A DNA stretch of 64,000 nt from Pseudomonas sessilinigenes (GCF_003850565.1 NZ_CP027706.1:4464001-4528000), one strand, 5' to 3'. Shown: positions 19,930-32,721, counted from the stretch's first letter. The notes: generated from the sequence alone by a model not told the origin. Numbers and translations: made by a program.

Positions 19930-20877
19930 ATGCCCACTCAACCGACTGCTGCTCTTCATGCCCATCTGCCAGTTCCGGCATTGGCAGCCGAAGGCGTCAT
20001 CGGCCTTATCGCGCCGGCTGGCCCGGCGGCGCTGGATACTGAAAAAGCCCTTCAATGGATGCGCTCCAGAGGGTATGGGCTGCGAATCTTTCCCGGGGTT
20101 GGGCAGCAGGATGGCTATTTGGCCGGTAGTGATGAGGTGCGCCTGCACGACCTGCATGCAGCCTTCGCCGATACCGAAGTCGACGCGATCTTGTGCTTGC
20201 GTGGAGGGTATGGCAGCCCGCGACTGCTGGACAAGATCGATTTCGACCTGCTGCGCCGACATCCCAAGCCTTTCATCGGCTACAGCGATATCACGGCGCT
20301 GCATCTGGCGATAAATCGTTATGCGGGTTTTGTCAGTTTCCACGGGCCGATGCTCAATGCCGATCTGCTGGGCGGCAAGCAGCCACCGACCGAGGCGTCC
20401 CTCTTCAATCTGCTCAGGGGACAGGTCAGGGCGGGCAGTCCGCTGCCTCATCCGGTGGCCTTTGCGCTGACGACCATCGAGCCGGGCATCGCGCAGGGCC
20501 CGCTGCTGGGAGGCAACCTATCGATGATCGCCAGCACCCTGGGTACCCCTTACGAAATCGTTACCGATGGCACCATTCTGTTCATCGAGGATGTCAACGA
20601 ACCGTTGTACCGCATTGACCGCTTGCTCAATCACCTGCGCCTGGCGGGCAAGCTCGACAAGCTACGAGGGGTGTTGGTGGGAGATGTGGCCGGAGTGGAT
20701 TTCAGCGCGCTCTGCGGGCTGCTCAAGCAGACCTTCGAGCCATTTCGGATTCCCGTGCTGGCTGGGTGGCGCAGTGGTCATTGCGATCCTAACTTGACCT
20801 TGCCCATGGGCGCCCTGGTCAAGCTCGACGCAGGGGCCAGGACGTTGACCCTGGCCCAGGACGTGGTCTTCAAGTAG
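19930..20877 (+). CDS. ldcA: LD-carboxypeptidase (peptidase family S66)
   Basis: A 315-residue cytoplasmic serine peptidase that removes the terminal D-Ala from murein tetrapeptides during recycling. The S66 triad can be placed as Ser119 (FIGYSD), Glu220 (LFIEDVNEP) and His284 (SGHCDP). MccF-type immunity proteins share the fold, but the peptidoglycan-rich setting supports an LdcA role. It converges with sltB3. Confidence 0.88.
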   Translation: MPTQPTAALHAHLPVPALAAEGVIGLIAPAGPAALDTEKALQWMRSRGYGLRIFPGVGQQDGYLAGSDEVRLHDLHAAFADTEVDAILCLRGGYGSPRLLDKIDFDLLRRHPKPFIGYSDITALHLAINRYAGFVSFHGPMLNADLLGGKQPPTEASLFNLLRGQVRAGSPLPHPVAFALTTIEPGIAQGPLLGGNLSMIASTLGTPYEIVTDGTILFIEDVNEPLYRIDRLLNHLRLAGKLDKLRGVLVGDVAGVDFSALCGLLKQTFEPFRIPVLAGWRSGHCDPNLTLPMGALVKLDAGARTLTLAQDVVFK

Positions 20878-20920
20878 CCAAGGCTTGGCGCAGGGGCTGT
20901 CCCTGGCGCCAGGTTGCTGC

Positions 20921-22243
20921 TCAAGGATTGCGCAGGCTGTCCAGCAGCTTGCGGGTCGGATAGCCATCTGCGGGCCAGCCCAAGGCTTGCTGGGCACTGC
21001 GAATGGCCTTGCGGGTGTTGGCGCCGATGATGCCGTCAGGATTGCCAGCATCATAGTTCCTGGCGCTGAGCAGGGTTTGCAGGTCGATACGCTCGGAGCG
21101 ACTCAATGGCAATTCGTCTTTGGGCCAGCTGCCACTGATCAGCCCGGTACCGTTGAAGCGTTCGGACAACAGGTTCACCGCCAAGGCATAGGACGATGAG
21201 TTGTTGTACTTGAGCACGGCGCGGAAGTTATCCAGGATCAGGAAGGCAGGGCCCCGATAGCCCGCGGGCAGCAGCAGTGAAGCCGATAGCTGTTCTGAGC
21301 CGTAGGGCAATGCCTGGCCATTGACTGGCCGCATCCCCAGGCGCATCCACTCGGCAACGCTCTTGCGTGTGGAGGCATCGGCCAGGGCATAGTCGAATCC
21401 ACTGTTGAGCTTGACCTCCAGCCCCCAGGGTTGTCCCTTCTGCCAGCCTGAGCTTTGCAGGTAATGGGCGGTCGAAGCCAGGGCGTCGGCGGGGCTGTTC
21501 CAGATATCCCGGCGGCCATCGCCGTCGAAATCCACGGCATGGGTGTTATAGGTGGTGGGGATGAACTGCGTCTGGCCCATGGCGCCGGCCCAGGACCCCA
21601 GCATTTTCTCGGGTTGGATGTCGCCGTGCTGGATGATCTGCAGGGCGGCGATCAGCTGGCTATTGGCAAAGGCTGGGCGCCGGCCTTCATAGGCCAGGGT
21701 GGCCAACGAGCGGATCACCGATTTGTTGCCCTGGAAGTCACCGAAGTTGCTTTCCATGCCCCAGACGGCCACGAGGGCCTGGCGGTCCACTCCATAGCGC
21801 TGTTCGATCCGTTGCAGGATGTCACTGTACTGGACCAGCAGTGCCTGGCCCTTGCGTACTCGTACTGCGGAGAGGGCTCCATCGAGGTACTCCCATACTG
21901 GGCGAGTGAACTCGGGTTGGCTGCGATCGGCCTTGATCACGCTCATGTCCGGGGTGATGCCAGCAAAGGCGCGGTCGAATACTTCGGCACGGATCCCGGC
22001 GTTCAAGGCCTCGATGCGAAAGGCTCTGAGCCATTCATCGAACGTCTGGGGGGGCTGGATATCCAGGTTGTCGACGCTCAGTGGCGCGACAGTGGCAGGT
22101 GCCGCAATGGGAGCTGCCTGGAGGGTGGGCAGCGGCTGGGCGTCGGCGGCGGTGGGTTTTTCCGCGCAGGCGACCAACAGAATCAGGCTGGAGGCAGCGA
22201 TCAGTTGGCGCAAGTGCCAACGACGGGGAATACAAGAGGGCAT
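20921..22243 (-). CDS. sltB3: Lytic murein transglycosylase with peptidoglycan-binding domain (SltB3 type)
   Basis: A protein of about 440 residues: lipoprotein signal ending in LLVAC, an SltB/MltB catalytic domain with [12 protein letters not shown] (catalytic Glu) and [28 protein letters not shown] in two conserved parts, and a C-terminal peptidoglycan-binding domain (last 60 residues, about [19 protein letters not shown]). The start at 22243 is preferred to 22267 because it gives a normal charged N-region before the signal core. It is the second transglycosylase of this family in the window. Confidence 0.88.
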   Translation of the reverse strand: MPSCIPRRWHLRQLIAASSLILLVACAEKPTAADAQPLPTLQAAPIAAPATVAPLSVDNLDIQPPQTFDEWLRAFRIEALNAGIRAEVFDRAFAGITPDMSVIKADRSQPEFTRPVWEYLDGALSAVRVRKGQALLVQYSDILQRIEQRYGVDRQALVAVWGMESNFGDFQGNKSVIRSLATLAYEGRRPAFANSQLIAALQIIQHGDIQPEKMLGSWAGAMGQTQFIPTTYNTHAVDFDGDGRRDIWNSPADALASTAHYLQSSGWQKGQPWGLEVKLNSGFDYALADASTRKSVAEWMRLGMRPVNGQALPYGSEQLSASLLLPAGYRGPAFLILDNFRAVLKYNNSSSYALAVNLLSERFNGTGLISGSWPKDELPLSRSERIDLQTLLSARNYDAGNPDGIIGANTRKAIRSAQQALGWPADGYPTRKLLDSLRNP

Positions 22244-22306
22244 GCACAGGTCCAGAGTGAATAACAATCAGGTGCAGACCTTATCATGCCAATGGGGTCC
22301 GGGGCT

Positions 22307-22468
22307 TCAAGCAGCCAGAAAGTAAGAAGCCTCCCAGCTTTTAGACTGGAAGGCTTCGCGGCGGTAGCTGCCTTTGCCCTTGGCCGGGCGTTCCTGGCGG
22401 CTGCGGAACAGTGGTTGGGCAATGATGGATTTGGCCTTGTTGGGACCATGCTTGGATGGCTTGCTCAT
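22307..22468 (-). CDS. arfA: Alternative ribosome-rescue factor A
   Basis: A 53-residue basic protein, shorter than usual gene-calling limits but clearly ArfA-like: an N-terminal MSKPSKHGPNKAKS, then PLFRSRQERPAKGKGSYRRE, which matches the conserved PLFRxRxxxxxKGKGSYxR core. ArfA binds stalled non-stop ribosomes and recruits RF2 when trans-translation fails. GAGG lies 6 bases before the ATG. The last third of the coding sequence folds into a 12-bp hairpin (22326-22357), the expected autoregulatory device of this gene. Confidence 0.9.
   Translation of the reverse strand: MSKPSKHGPNKAKSIIAQPLFRSRQERPAKGKGSYRREAFQSKSWEASYFLAA
22326..22357 (-). terminator. Hairpin inside the arfA coding sequence (non-stop mRNA generator)
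   Basis: Reverse-strand arms GAAGCCTTCCAG and CTGGGAGGCTTC pair over 12 bp with one G-U pair and an 8-base loop, followed by the U-rich UUACUUUCU. The stem encodes residues about 38-47 of ArfA and the U-tract precedes the stop codon. In E. coli such a hairpin causes termination or RNase III cleavage, giving non-stop mRNA whose product is tagged by tmRNA. The hairpin is seen; the mechanism here is inferred. Confidence 0.75.
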
Positions 22469-22579
22469 GGAGAGCCTCGCTGGCTGGGTGGGTTGTGCGG
22501 CGCAGATCATCGGCCAGAGCGCTGCCGCTGTCCAGTGCTCTTTAGTTCGGGGCGAGGTCAACAGGCCTTGCCGGCCTGC

Positions 22580-23617
22580 TTACTCGGCAGGCAAGGCCAG
22601 GCGCTGGCCGGCCATCAGGAGCGACAGGCGGCTCAGGCTGCTCCAGGCAGAACCACTGGCCTGGCCCTTGATCTGGGCATCGATGCGCTGTGCATCGAGT
22701 AGCAACTGCCCCCAGCGCTGCGCAGAGTAGCGTTGCAGAGCTTTGCTCATCAGCGGCTTGCGCTTGTCCCAGACAGGAGGCCGGGCTTGGCTGAAAACCT
22801 TGTCCAACGGCACTCCCTGGCTGAATTGCAGCGCCAGGTTGGCCAGCAATCGCAACTCCCGGGACAAGGCCCAGAGAATCACTGGAGGTTCCACGCCTTC
22901 GCCCTTGAGTCCTTCGAGCATGCGCAAGGCATGAGCGGCTTCACCATTGAGGATCGCATCGACCAGGCCGAACACATCGAAGCGTGCGCTATCGGCCACG
23001 GCAGCCTGGACCGTTTCAACGGTGATCTGCCCGCCTTCGGCCATCAGCTTGAGTTTTTCTATTTCCTGGGCTGCGGCCAACAGGTTGCCTTCGACCCGGG
23101 CGGCAATCAGTTCCACTGCATCCTGGCTGGCCGATAACCCTGCTTGCGACAGGCGTTGGCGGATCCACTGTGGTAGCTGGTTGGCATCCACGGGCCAGAT
23201 CTGGATGAACTGGGTCTGGTTTCCTTCGACCAGGGCTTTGCCCCACTTGGTTTTCTGTGCGCTACCGTCGAGCTTGGGCAGGCTGATCAACAGCACCGTG
23301 TCTTCGGCGGGGCGCGAGCAGTACTCGATCAGCGCAGCGGCGCCTTTATCCCCGGGCTTGCCCGAAGGCAGGCGCAGTTCAAGCAGGCGTTTTTGCGCAA
23401 ACAGCGACATGCTGGCACCGGCTTGCAGCAGGCTGCCCCAGTCGAAGTTGGCGTCGGCACTGAATACCTGGCGCTCATCGAAGCCCTGCTGGCGCACGGC
23501 GGAGCGAATGGCGTCGGCGGCTTCCTGGCACAGCAGTGGGTCGTCGCCACTGATCACATAGACCGGAGCGAGGGTGCCTTGCAGGTGTTTGCCGAGTTGG
23601 GCGGGGGCGAGTTTCAT
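22580..23617 (-). CDS. holA: DNA polymerase III subunit delta
   Basis: A 345-residue clamp-loader subunit that opens the sliding clamp. The N-terminal PVYVISGDDPLLCQEAADAI and the central LISLPKLDGSAQKTKWGKA segments are typical of HolA. The start is the Met before KLAPAQLGKH. It follows lptE in the same direction with a hairpin between, the standard leuS-lptE-holA order. Confidence 0.93.
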   Translation of the reverse strand: MKLAPAQLGKHLQGTLAPVYVISGDDPLLCQEAADAIRSAVRQQGFDERQVFSADANFDWGSLLQAGASMSLFAQKRLLELRLPSGKPGDKGAAALIEYCSRPAEDTVLLISLPKLDGSAQKTKWGKALVEGNQTQFIQIWPVDANQLPQWIRQRLSQAGLSASQDAVELIAARVEGNLLAAAQEIEKLKLMAEGGQITVETVQAAVADSARFDVFGLVDAILNGEAAHALRMLEGLKGEGVEPPVILWALSRELRLLANLALQFSQGVPLDKVFSQARPPVWDKRKPLMSKALQRYSAQRWGQLLLDAQRIDAQIKGQASGSAWSSLSRLSLLMAGQRLALPAE

Positions 23618-23629
23618 AGGCGTGGGTCG

Positions 23630-23651
23630 GTGGGGCGCCGAAGCGCCCCAC
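23630..23651 (-). repeat. Short perfect hairpin between lptE and holA
   Basis: Arms GTGGGGCGC and GCGCCCCAC with a four-base loop lie between the lptE stop and 12 bases before the holA ATG. No U-run follows on the reverse strand. It could cause partial termination or shield the holA ribosome-binding site. Confidence 0.5.
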
Positions 23652-23656
23652 AAGGC

Positions 23657-24262
23657 TTACTGGTTGGGCAGTTCCATCGGCGACTGTTGCGGGGTTTCCG
23701 CTTCAGCCTTGCGTGCCGCTTCCAGGGCCTGGGCTTCTGCCTTGGCTTTGGCTTCGGCGGTGGCCTGGAGCTTGGCCAACTGATCAGGCGTCAGCAACTG
23801 CAGGCGGATCAGCATGCGCTGGACCAGGTCGCGGCGCATTTCCTGGTAGGTCTGGGACGACTCCTGGCCTGAACCGGTGATGTTGTTGCCGTCATGAACG
23901 AAGACTTTCTGTACTTCCAGCTTGTCGCTCAGCAGGGACAGGTTGTCGTGAGTCAGGATTTCGTAGCTCAGTTTGGTACTGATTTCATATTCGGCAGAGT
24001 TGCCACCGCCGCTATAGCTCAGGATGCGCTGGGAGTTTTGTTCGTTCACCAGTGCCAATTTGTAAGGTGCGCCGGAATGGACCTGGACGCCACTGTTTTC
24101 CAGTTGCTGTTGCAGCAATTTCACGGTCGGGCCATAGGCGTCCCGAGCGCTCAGGTCGAGCTCCTTGAGGGTCAGCTCCTGGGTTCCTGTGCCACGCAGA
24201 TGGAAGCCACAGGCGCTCAGCACCAGGGCCATGCCCATCACCAGAAGGTTACGTTTGATCAT
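23657..24262 (-). CDS. lptE: LPS-assembly lipoprotein LptE
   Basis: A 201-residue outer-membrane lipoprotein that plugs the LptD barrel and helps insert LPS. The signal ends in the lipobox LSAC, followed by GFHLRGTG as in all LptE proteins. The C-terminal 50 residues are Ala/Glu/Lys/Gln-rich and probably helical, an extension common in Pseudomonas. It sits between leuS and holA as expected. Confidence 0.94.
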   Translation of the reverse strand: MIKRNLLVMGMALVLSACGFHLRGTGTQELTLKELDLSARDAYGPTVKLLQQQLENSGVQVHSGAPYKLALVNEQNSQRILSYSGGGNSAEYEISTKLSYEILTHDNLSLLSDKLEVQKVFVHDGNNITGSGQESSQTYQEMRRDLVQRMLIRLQLLTPDQLAKLQATAEAKAKAEAQALEAARKAEAETPQQSPMELPNQ

Positions 24263-24318
24263 GTCTTGCTCCCCTTGAAACCATGTGGGCCCGCCTTGCG
24301 GCCCGGAAGGTCTTGTTC

Positions 24319-24343
24319 GGCACCCGGTCCCGGACCGGGTGCC
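24319..24343 (-). terminator. Hairpin after leuS
   Basis: A perfect GC-rich stem (GGCACCCGGTCC / GGACCGGGTGCC, one central base; a practical loop of 7) lies 9 bases after the leuS stop on the reverse strand. It has no U-tract, so it may reduce rather than end transcription into lptE. Confidence 0.5.
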
Positions 24344-24351
24344 TGATCCAA

Positions 24352-26997
<2,646 letters not shown>

Positions 26998-27220
26998 TCA
27001 ACGCAACGTCGGGTGATGAAGGCGCCGGGATAAGGCGTTTTTCACTGCCCGATTGAGCTGGAAGTGGAGTTACAGGAAGCGTCGTAGCATACATGACCGT
27101 GCTCTACCGAGGGAAACCCTGATTACGCAGGCGGGCCGTTGGTCGCGGCAGCGCGTTGCCTGCGGCTGCCCGACTAAGCTCAAAAAGGGGAGTGAGTCTT
27201 ATCTTCAATGAGGTGAACGG

Positions 27221-27541
27221 ATGCTTGAGTCGCAGCGCAAAGCAACAGATACGGAGGTGTACGAACGGCTGCTGAATCGATTGGCTCTGGCCCTGGACGC
27301 GGCAAGAACCGCGGATCGGTTGCGCGACGAGCGCGCCGTCGAGTTGGAATTGCGGGGCTTGAGCCCTGCGGAGCTCGAACTGATCAAGGCCTATCTGGCT
27401 CGCAGTCAACGTGACATGCAGATCAATGCTTTGGGCAGTCTGCAGCAACAGGGCGCGCCCCGTTCGGCCGAGATCATCTGGCTGAAGGACCAGGCGCCGG
27501 TACGGGATCCGCTGAAAGTCCGGTCCCGGCAGTTCAAGTAG
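27221..27541 (+). CDS. Hypothetical protein, possibly a shortened YbeL-like (DUF1451) protein
   Basis: A 106-residue charged, mostly helical protein with AGGTGA before its ATG. The N-terminal half (YERLLNRLALAL, then GLSPAELELIKAYLARSQRD) resembles the helical part of YbeL, a zinc-ribbon protein encoded beside leuS in many gammaproteobacteria. No cysteines are present, so the zinc ribbon is missing. The link to YbeL rests on position and weak similarity only. Confidence 0.55.
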   Translation: MLESQRKATDTEVYERLLNRLALALDAARTADRLRDERAVELELRGLSPAELELIKAYLARSQRDMQINALGSLQQQGAPRSAEIIWLKDQAPVRDPLKVRSRQFK

Positions 27542-27667
27542 GCCCCATGGGCCCTTCATTGGGCGATAAAGGTCGTTGTCGAGGACCTTGCAAGCGAAAG
27601 TGGTTGGTATTGGTTGTTGCCGGACAGGCATCCCCTATAGGCTTCGGGCATCTTTTGGAGATGCTCG

Positions 27668-28429
27668 ATGCCTTTTCGCTATTTCATCAAACAGTTACTG
27701 CTGCCCCCCGGTATTCTCCTGCTTCTGCTTCTGCTCGCCTGGCTATTGCGCCGCTCCAGGCCGCGGCTGGCGCGCTGCTGCTTTGTCCTGGGGCTGGGTG
27801 GTTTCTGGCTGATGAGCCTGCCAGTGATGGTGGAGTGGGGGGCTCGTGCCCTGGAGCAATTGCCTGCGTTGCCACAGAGCCAGTGGGCCAGCCTGGCCGG
27901 GCAGGCAGATGCAATCGTGGTCCTGGGCTCCGGTCGCGAGCGCGGTGACCCGGCCTGGGGTAGCGACCAGCCTACCGGCGTGGGCCTGGAGCGTGAGCGT
28001 TATGCTGCGCGCCTGGCCAAGGCCTCAGGCCTGCCGGTGCTGACCAGTGGCGGCCTGCACTACGGCACGCCACCTACCGAAGCGGCACTCATGGCAGAGT
28101 CATTGCTCAATGATTTTGGGGTGACAGTGCGCTGGCAAGAGGGGCGTAGCCGCACGACCTGGGAGAATGCCCAGTTCACTGCCGAAGTCTTGCAGCCCCT
28201 GGGGATCAAGCGCGTGGTGGTGGTGACCCAGGCCTGGCATATGCCGCGCTCGGCCTGGAGTTTCGAGCGTGCGGGGTTCGTGGTGGTGCCGGCGCCGGTG
28301 GGTTTCCTGGGAGTGGACAATGCCCGGCCACTGGGCGGCTGGATGCCGGAGTTCAAGTCCATCTGGCAAAGTGGCCAGTTGCTCAATGAAGCGGCGGGCC
28401 AATTGGGTTACCGGCTTTTCTACCGTTGA
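27668..28429 (+). CDS. YdcF/ElyC family membrane protein (DUF218)
   Basis: A 253-residue inner-membrane protein with two N-terminal membrane segments (about 8-27 and 35-55) and a DUF218 domain. Family motifs are AIVVLGSGRE, LTSGGL, RTTWENA and VTQAWHMPRS. ElyC of E. coli affects lipid-carrier metabolism and envelope integrity; the closest role here is not certain. GGAG lies 7 bases before the ATG. Confidence 0.85.
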   Translation: MPFRYFIKQLLLPPGILLLLLLLAWLLRRSRPRLARCCFVLGLGGFWLMSLPVMVEWGARALEQLPALPQSQWASLAGQADAIVVLGSGRERGDPAWGSDQPTGVGLERERYAARLAKASGLPVLTSGGLHYGTPPTEAALMAESLLNDFGVTVRWQEGRSRTTWENAQFTAEVLQPLGIKRVVVVTQAWHMPRSAWSFERAGFVVVPAPVGFLGVDNARPLGGWMPEFKSIWQSGQLLNEAAGQLGYRLFYR

Positions 28430-28431
28430 GG

Positions 28432-28452
28432 GCCGGCTCCCCAGGAGCCGGC
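28432..28452. terminator. Bidirectional hairpin between convergent ydcF-like gene and lnt
   Basis: A perfect 9-bp stem (GCCGGCTCC / GGAGCCGGC) with a CCA loop fills the gap between the two convergent stop codons, so it can serve both genes. Confidence 0.65.
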
Positions 28453-28465
28453 TGGATCAAAGGTA

Positions 28466-30001
28466 TCAGACGGTCTTGGCGATGCGGCTGGCCAGCAGCG
28501 CCCAGCCAAACAGCAGGGCGCACAGCACGATCAGTGGCCACGAACGCCAATGCAGGTAGGGCGTCAGGTTGTGCATGGGCACGACTTCGCCGTAGAGGAT
28601 GCCGCGTTCGAACTGGGGGATCTGCGCGGTGATCCTGCCGAATGGATCGATCAGGCCGGTAACGCCGTTATTGGTAGCGCGGATCATCCAGCGACCAGCC
28701 TCCAAGGCCCGCATCTGGGCCATTTGCAGATGTTGCAAGGGGCCGATGGAGGTGCCGAACCAAGTGTCGTTGCTGATGGTCAGCAACAGGTCGCTGCGAG
28801 CCGACAGGCCAGCGGCGAACTCGGGATAGACCACTTCGTAGCAGATGAATGGCGCAATCTGATAGCCCTTGGCCTGCAGCAATGGCTGGTCGGCTGGACC
28901 GCGGGCGAAGTCGGACATGGGCAGGTCGAAGAAGTCGATCAGCCCACGCAGCACCTCTTGTAGCGGTACGTACTCGCCGAAGGGCACCAGTTTTTGCTTG
29001 AGGTAGGTGCCATCACCTTCGCCGGTGACGGTGATGCCATTGAAAAAGCGTTTCTCATGGTGCACCAGCTGGCGTACCGGAACCCCGGTAATCAGCGCGG
29101 AGTGACGATCGGCGGCAAAGTTGCCCATCATCGCCAGGTAGCCTTCGGCGGACTCCTTGAGCACGGGCACGGCGGTTTCCGGCCAGACCAGCAGATCCAC
29201 GCGCTTGCTGCTCATGCTCATGTCGCGGTACAGCGCCAGCTGGGCGTTGAGCTGCGCCGGGTCCCACTTCATGCTTTGCTCGATATTGCCCTGGATGGCC
29301 GCTACCGACAGCGGGTCTCCCGATGGGCTGGTCCAGGCATGGCCCTTGAGCGCCAGGCCGATTGCCCAGGGTGCTGCCAGCAGCACCAGGCCGGCGGCGA
29401 TGAACCCTTTACGCCCATTCCTGGCCAGGCGTGGCAGGTTGTAGAGCAGCGCGGCAGTCAGGGCCAGGGCAAAGGAAATCAGCCAGATGCCGCCCAGGGG
29501 CGCCAATCCAGCCAGCGGGCCGTCGAGCTGGCTGTAACCAGAGTAGAGCCAGGGGAAACCGGTGAGGAACCAGCCGCGGAAGGCTTCCTGCCCCACCCAT
29601 AGGGCGGCGAATGCCAGGGCGTCGGCCAGAGGCGCTTCGTTGCGCCGTAGCCAGCGGGCCCAGAGCCAGGCGGGCAGGGCGAAGAACCAGGCAATGGCGG
29701 CGATGAACGCCAGCATCAGCAGGCCGGCAAGCAAGGCTGAAGCGCCACCGTAGGTATGAATGCTGACGTAGATCCAGCTGGTGCCCGCGCCGAACAGGCC
29801 GAAGCCGAAGCACCAGCCTCGACCCAGCGCCTGGCGCGGAGTCAGTTCCCGCAGGCCGGCGTAGAACAAGCCGACCGCCAGCAGTGCCAGCGGCCAGATA
29901 TCGTAGGGGGCCAGGGCCAGGGTGGTAATCGCGCCAGCTACCATGGCCAGTAGGTTGCCGGGCCAGCCGGGGCGTGTCGAGCGCTGCAAGAGGCGTTTCA
30001 T
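28466..30001 (-). CDS. lnt: Apolipoprotein N-acyltransferase
   Basis: A 511-residue inner-membrane enzyme that adds the third acyl chain to lipoproteins. Six to seven N-terminal membrane segments are followed by a periplasmic nitrilase-fold domain with the triad Glu (WPETAVP), Lys (LKQKLVPFGEY) and Cys (PFICYEVVYPE). The start is the Met before KRLLQRST, with AGGAAAG upstream. It follows corC, as in many relatives, but with a 178-base gap holding a large inverted repeat. Confidence 0.95.
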   Translation of the reverse strand: MKRLLQRSTRPGWPGNLLAMVAGAITTLALAPYDIWPLALLAVGLFYAGLRELTPRQALGRGWCFGFGLFGAGTSWIYVSIHTYGGASALLAGLLMLAFIAAIAWFFALPAWLWARWLRRNEAPLADALAFAALWVGQEAFRGWFLTGFPWLYSGYSQLDGPLAGLAPLGGIWLISFALALTAALLYNLPRLARNGRKGFIAAGLVLLAAPWAIGLALKGHAWTSPSGDPLSVAAIQGNIEQSMKWDPAQLNAQLALYRDMSMSSKRVDLLVWPETAVPVLKESAEGYLAMMGNFAADRHSALITGVPVRQLVHHEKRFFNGITVTGEGDGTYLKQKLVPFGEYVPLQEVLRGLIDFFDLPMSDFARGPADQPLLQAKGYQIAPFICYEVVYPEFAAGLSARSDLLLTISNDTWFGTSIGPLQHLQMAQMRALEAGRWMIRATNNGVTGLIDPFGRITAQIPQFERGILYGEVVPMHNLTPYLHWRSWPLIVLCALLFGWALLASRIAKTV

Positions 30002-30088
30002 CAGCTCTTTCCTGTGTCGCGTCGGGCATGGCGCGAGGAGTGGGTTCGGGTTGATTCGGATGAGCGTCGAGACACGCAGCACTCCACG

Positions 30089-30167
30089 ACCGACCTGCCC
30101 CGCAAGATCAGCACCCCAAGACCGGTTTTTCGGGCTTGGGGCGCTGGTCCATGCGGGGCAGGTCGGT
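30089..30167. repeat. Long imperfect inverted repeat between corC and lnt
   Basis: Two arms of about 32 bases (30089-30120 and 30135-30167) pair nearly throughout. The outer 15 bases (ACCGACCTGCCCCGC) and the inner CACCCCAAG/CTTGGGGCG parts match best, and the loop is 14 bases. It lies just past the corC stop in the reverse direction. It could be a terminator, an mRNA stabiliser or a solitary palindromic element. Confidence 0.65.
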
Positions 30168-30179
30168 GACCTCTGTTCC

Positions 30180-31019
30180 TCAGCGGGAAACGGGGGTCAG
30201 GCGCAGCAGATGGATCCGTCGGCTATCGGCATTGAGTACGCGGAAGCGATAGGCGCCGATTTCAGTGATTTCGTTGCGTTTTGGCAAGTGGCCGAAGGCA
30301 CTCATTACCAGGCCGCCCACGGTATCGAACTCGTCATCGGAGAAGTCACTGTCGAAAAACTCGTTGAAGTTCTCGATCGGTGTCAGCGCCTTGATCAGGA
30401 AGTCGCCGCTGGGCAGGGGCTTGATGTAGCTGTCTTCCTCGACGTCATGCTCGTCCTCGATGTCGCCGACGATCTGCTCCAGCACGTCCTCGATGGTCAC
30501 CAGGCCCGCCACGCCGCCGTATTCGTCGATGACGATGGCCATGTGGTTATGGTTGGCGCGGAACTCGCGCAGCAGCACGTTCAGGCGCTTGGACTCCGGC
30601 ACGAAGGTGGCCGGGCGCAGCAGGTCCTTGATGTTGAAGCTGTCGCCGTTCTCCTTGAGGATCAGCGGCAGCAGGTCCTTGGCCAGGAGGACGCCCATCA
30701 CGTCGTCATGGCTTTCGCCGATCACCGGGTAGCGCGAGTGCGCAGAGTCGATGACCGCGGGCAGGAACTCCCGAGGGGTCTGGGTCGCCTTGATGCTGAT
30801 CATCTGCGAGCGCGGGACCATGATGTCCCTGACTTGCAGGTCAGCCACCTGGATGGCGCCTTCGACGATGGCCAGCGCTTCGCTGTCCAGCAATTTGTTC
30901 TGATGGGCTTCGCGCAGCAGCTCCAGCAGCTCCTGGCGGTTTTTCGGCTCATGGGCAAAAGCCTGGGTCAGTTTGCCCAGCCATGACTTTTGCCCGTTGC
31001 TCGATCGATCTTCGCTCAT
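30180..31019 (-). CDS. corC: CorC/YbeX family protein (CBS-domain, Mg/Co-related)
   Basis: A 279-residue cytoplasmic protein with two CBS domains (about 70-190, starting VRDIMVPRSQM) and a C-terminal CorC/HlyC domain. Family members influence Mg/Co efflux and ribosome maturation. Part of the reverse series miaB-ybeZ-ybeY-corC-lnt, whose order is conserved in gammaproteobacteria. Confidence 0.92.
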   Translation of the reverse strand: MSEDRSSNGQKSWLGKLTQAFAHEPKNRQELLELLREAHQNKLLDSEALAIVEGAIQVADLQVRDIMVPRSQMISIKATQTPREFLPAVIDSAHSRYPVIGESHDDVMGVLLAKDLLPLILKENGDSFNIKDLLRPATFVPESKRLNVLLREFRANHNHMAIVIDEYGGVAGLVTIEDVLEQIVGDIEDEHDVEEDSYIKPLPSGDFLIKALTPIENFNEFFDSDFSDDEFDTVGGLVMSAFGHLPKRNEITEIGAYRFRVLNADSRRIHLLRLTPVSR

Positions 31020-31062
31020 AGCGATTGCTCTGAATCCTTAGGTTGTTACAAGTGGATGTTGA

Positions 31063-31513
31063 TCAGTCTTCGTCATCGGCATAAGGGTCGGGATGACCCA
31101 ATTCTGCAAGCAACGTTCGTTCCAGTGCTTCCATTTCCTCGGCTTCTTCGTCATCTATGTGGTCGTAGCCCAGCAGATGCAAGCAGCCGTGGATCACCAG
31201 GTGGGCCCAATGGGCCTCGAGTGCCTTGCCTTGCTCGGCCGCTTCGCGCTCGACCACCGGGATGCAGATCACCAGGTCTCCCAGCAGTGGGATATCCAGC
31301 AGTTCATCCGGCACTTCCGCGGGAAATGACAGCACATTGGTGGCGTAATCTTTATGACGCCAGGTGTGGTTCAGCTCGCGGCCTTCGGCTTCGTCCACCA
31401 GGCGGATGGTCAGTTCCGAATCAGCGGTGCGTTGGCGCAGGGCCAGCTCGCACCACTGGCGAAACTGTTCATCGCTGGGGGCCGGCTGTTGGCTGGCGCG
31501 CTGCAGGTCGAGC

Positions 31514-31521
<8 letters not shown>
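31063..31521 (-). CDS. ybeY: rRNA maturation RNase YbeY
   Basis: A 152-residue metal-dependent endoribonuclease acting on 16S rRNA 3' end maturation and ribosome quality control. The zinc motif H-x3-H-x5-H is plain in [11 protein letters not shown]. The start is the Met before LELDLQRAS; it overlaps the ybeZ 3' end by 8 bases. There is an acidic C-terminal tail. Confidence 0.95.
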
Positions 31522-32533
<1,012 letters not shown>

Positions 32534-32721
32534 GGTCGTTTTTAGCCGCCCAACGGCAATTAAGATGAATTCAAGGATAACGCCAGCAGCCTGGGTGCGA
32601 AAGCTCTTATGCGCCGGGGTGGTTGCTGGCGTCTTTCTCCTGTGTTCGACCGATGGAGCCTGGTGTCTCGAAGAGTGCGTGCACTGGAGAGCCAGCTCCG
32701 TCCAGGGTCGGGGTCATGGTT

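Noticed and set aside
20921..22243. Prophage endolysin
   Set aside because: The lipobox, SltB-type catalytic motifs and C-terminal peptidoglycan-binding domain fit a housekeeping SltB3-type enzyme, and no phage genes are near.
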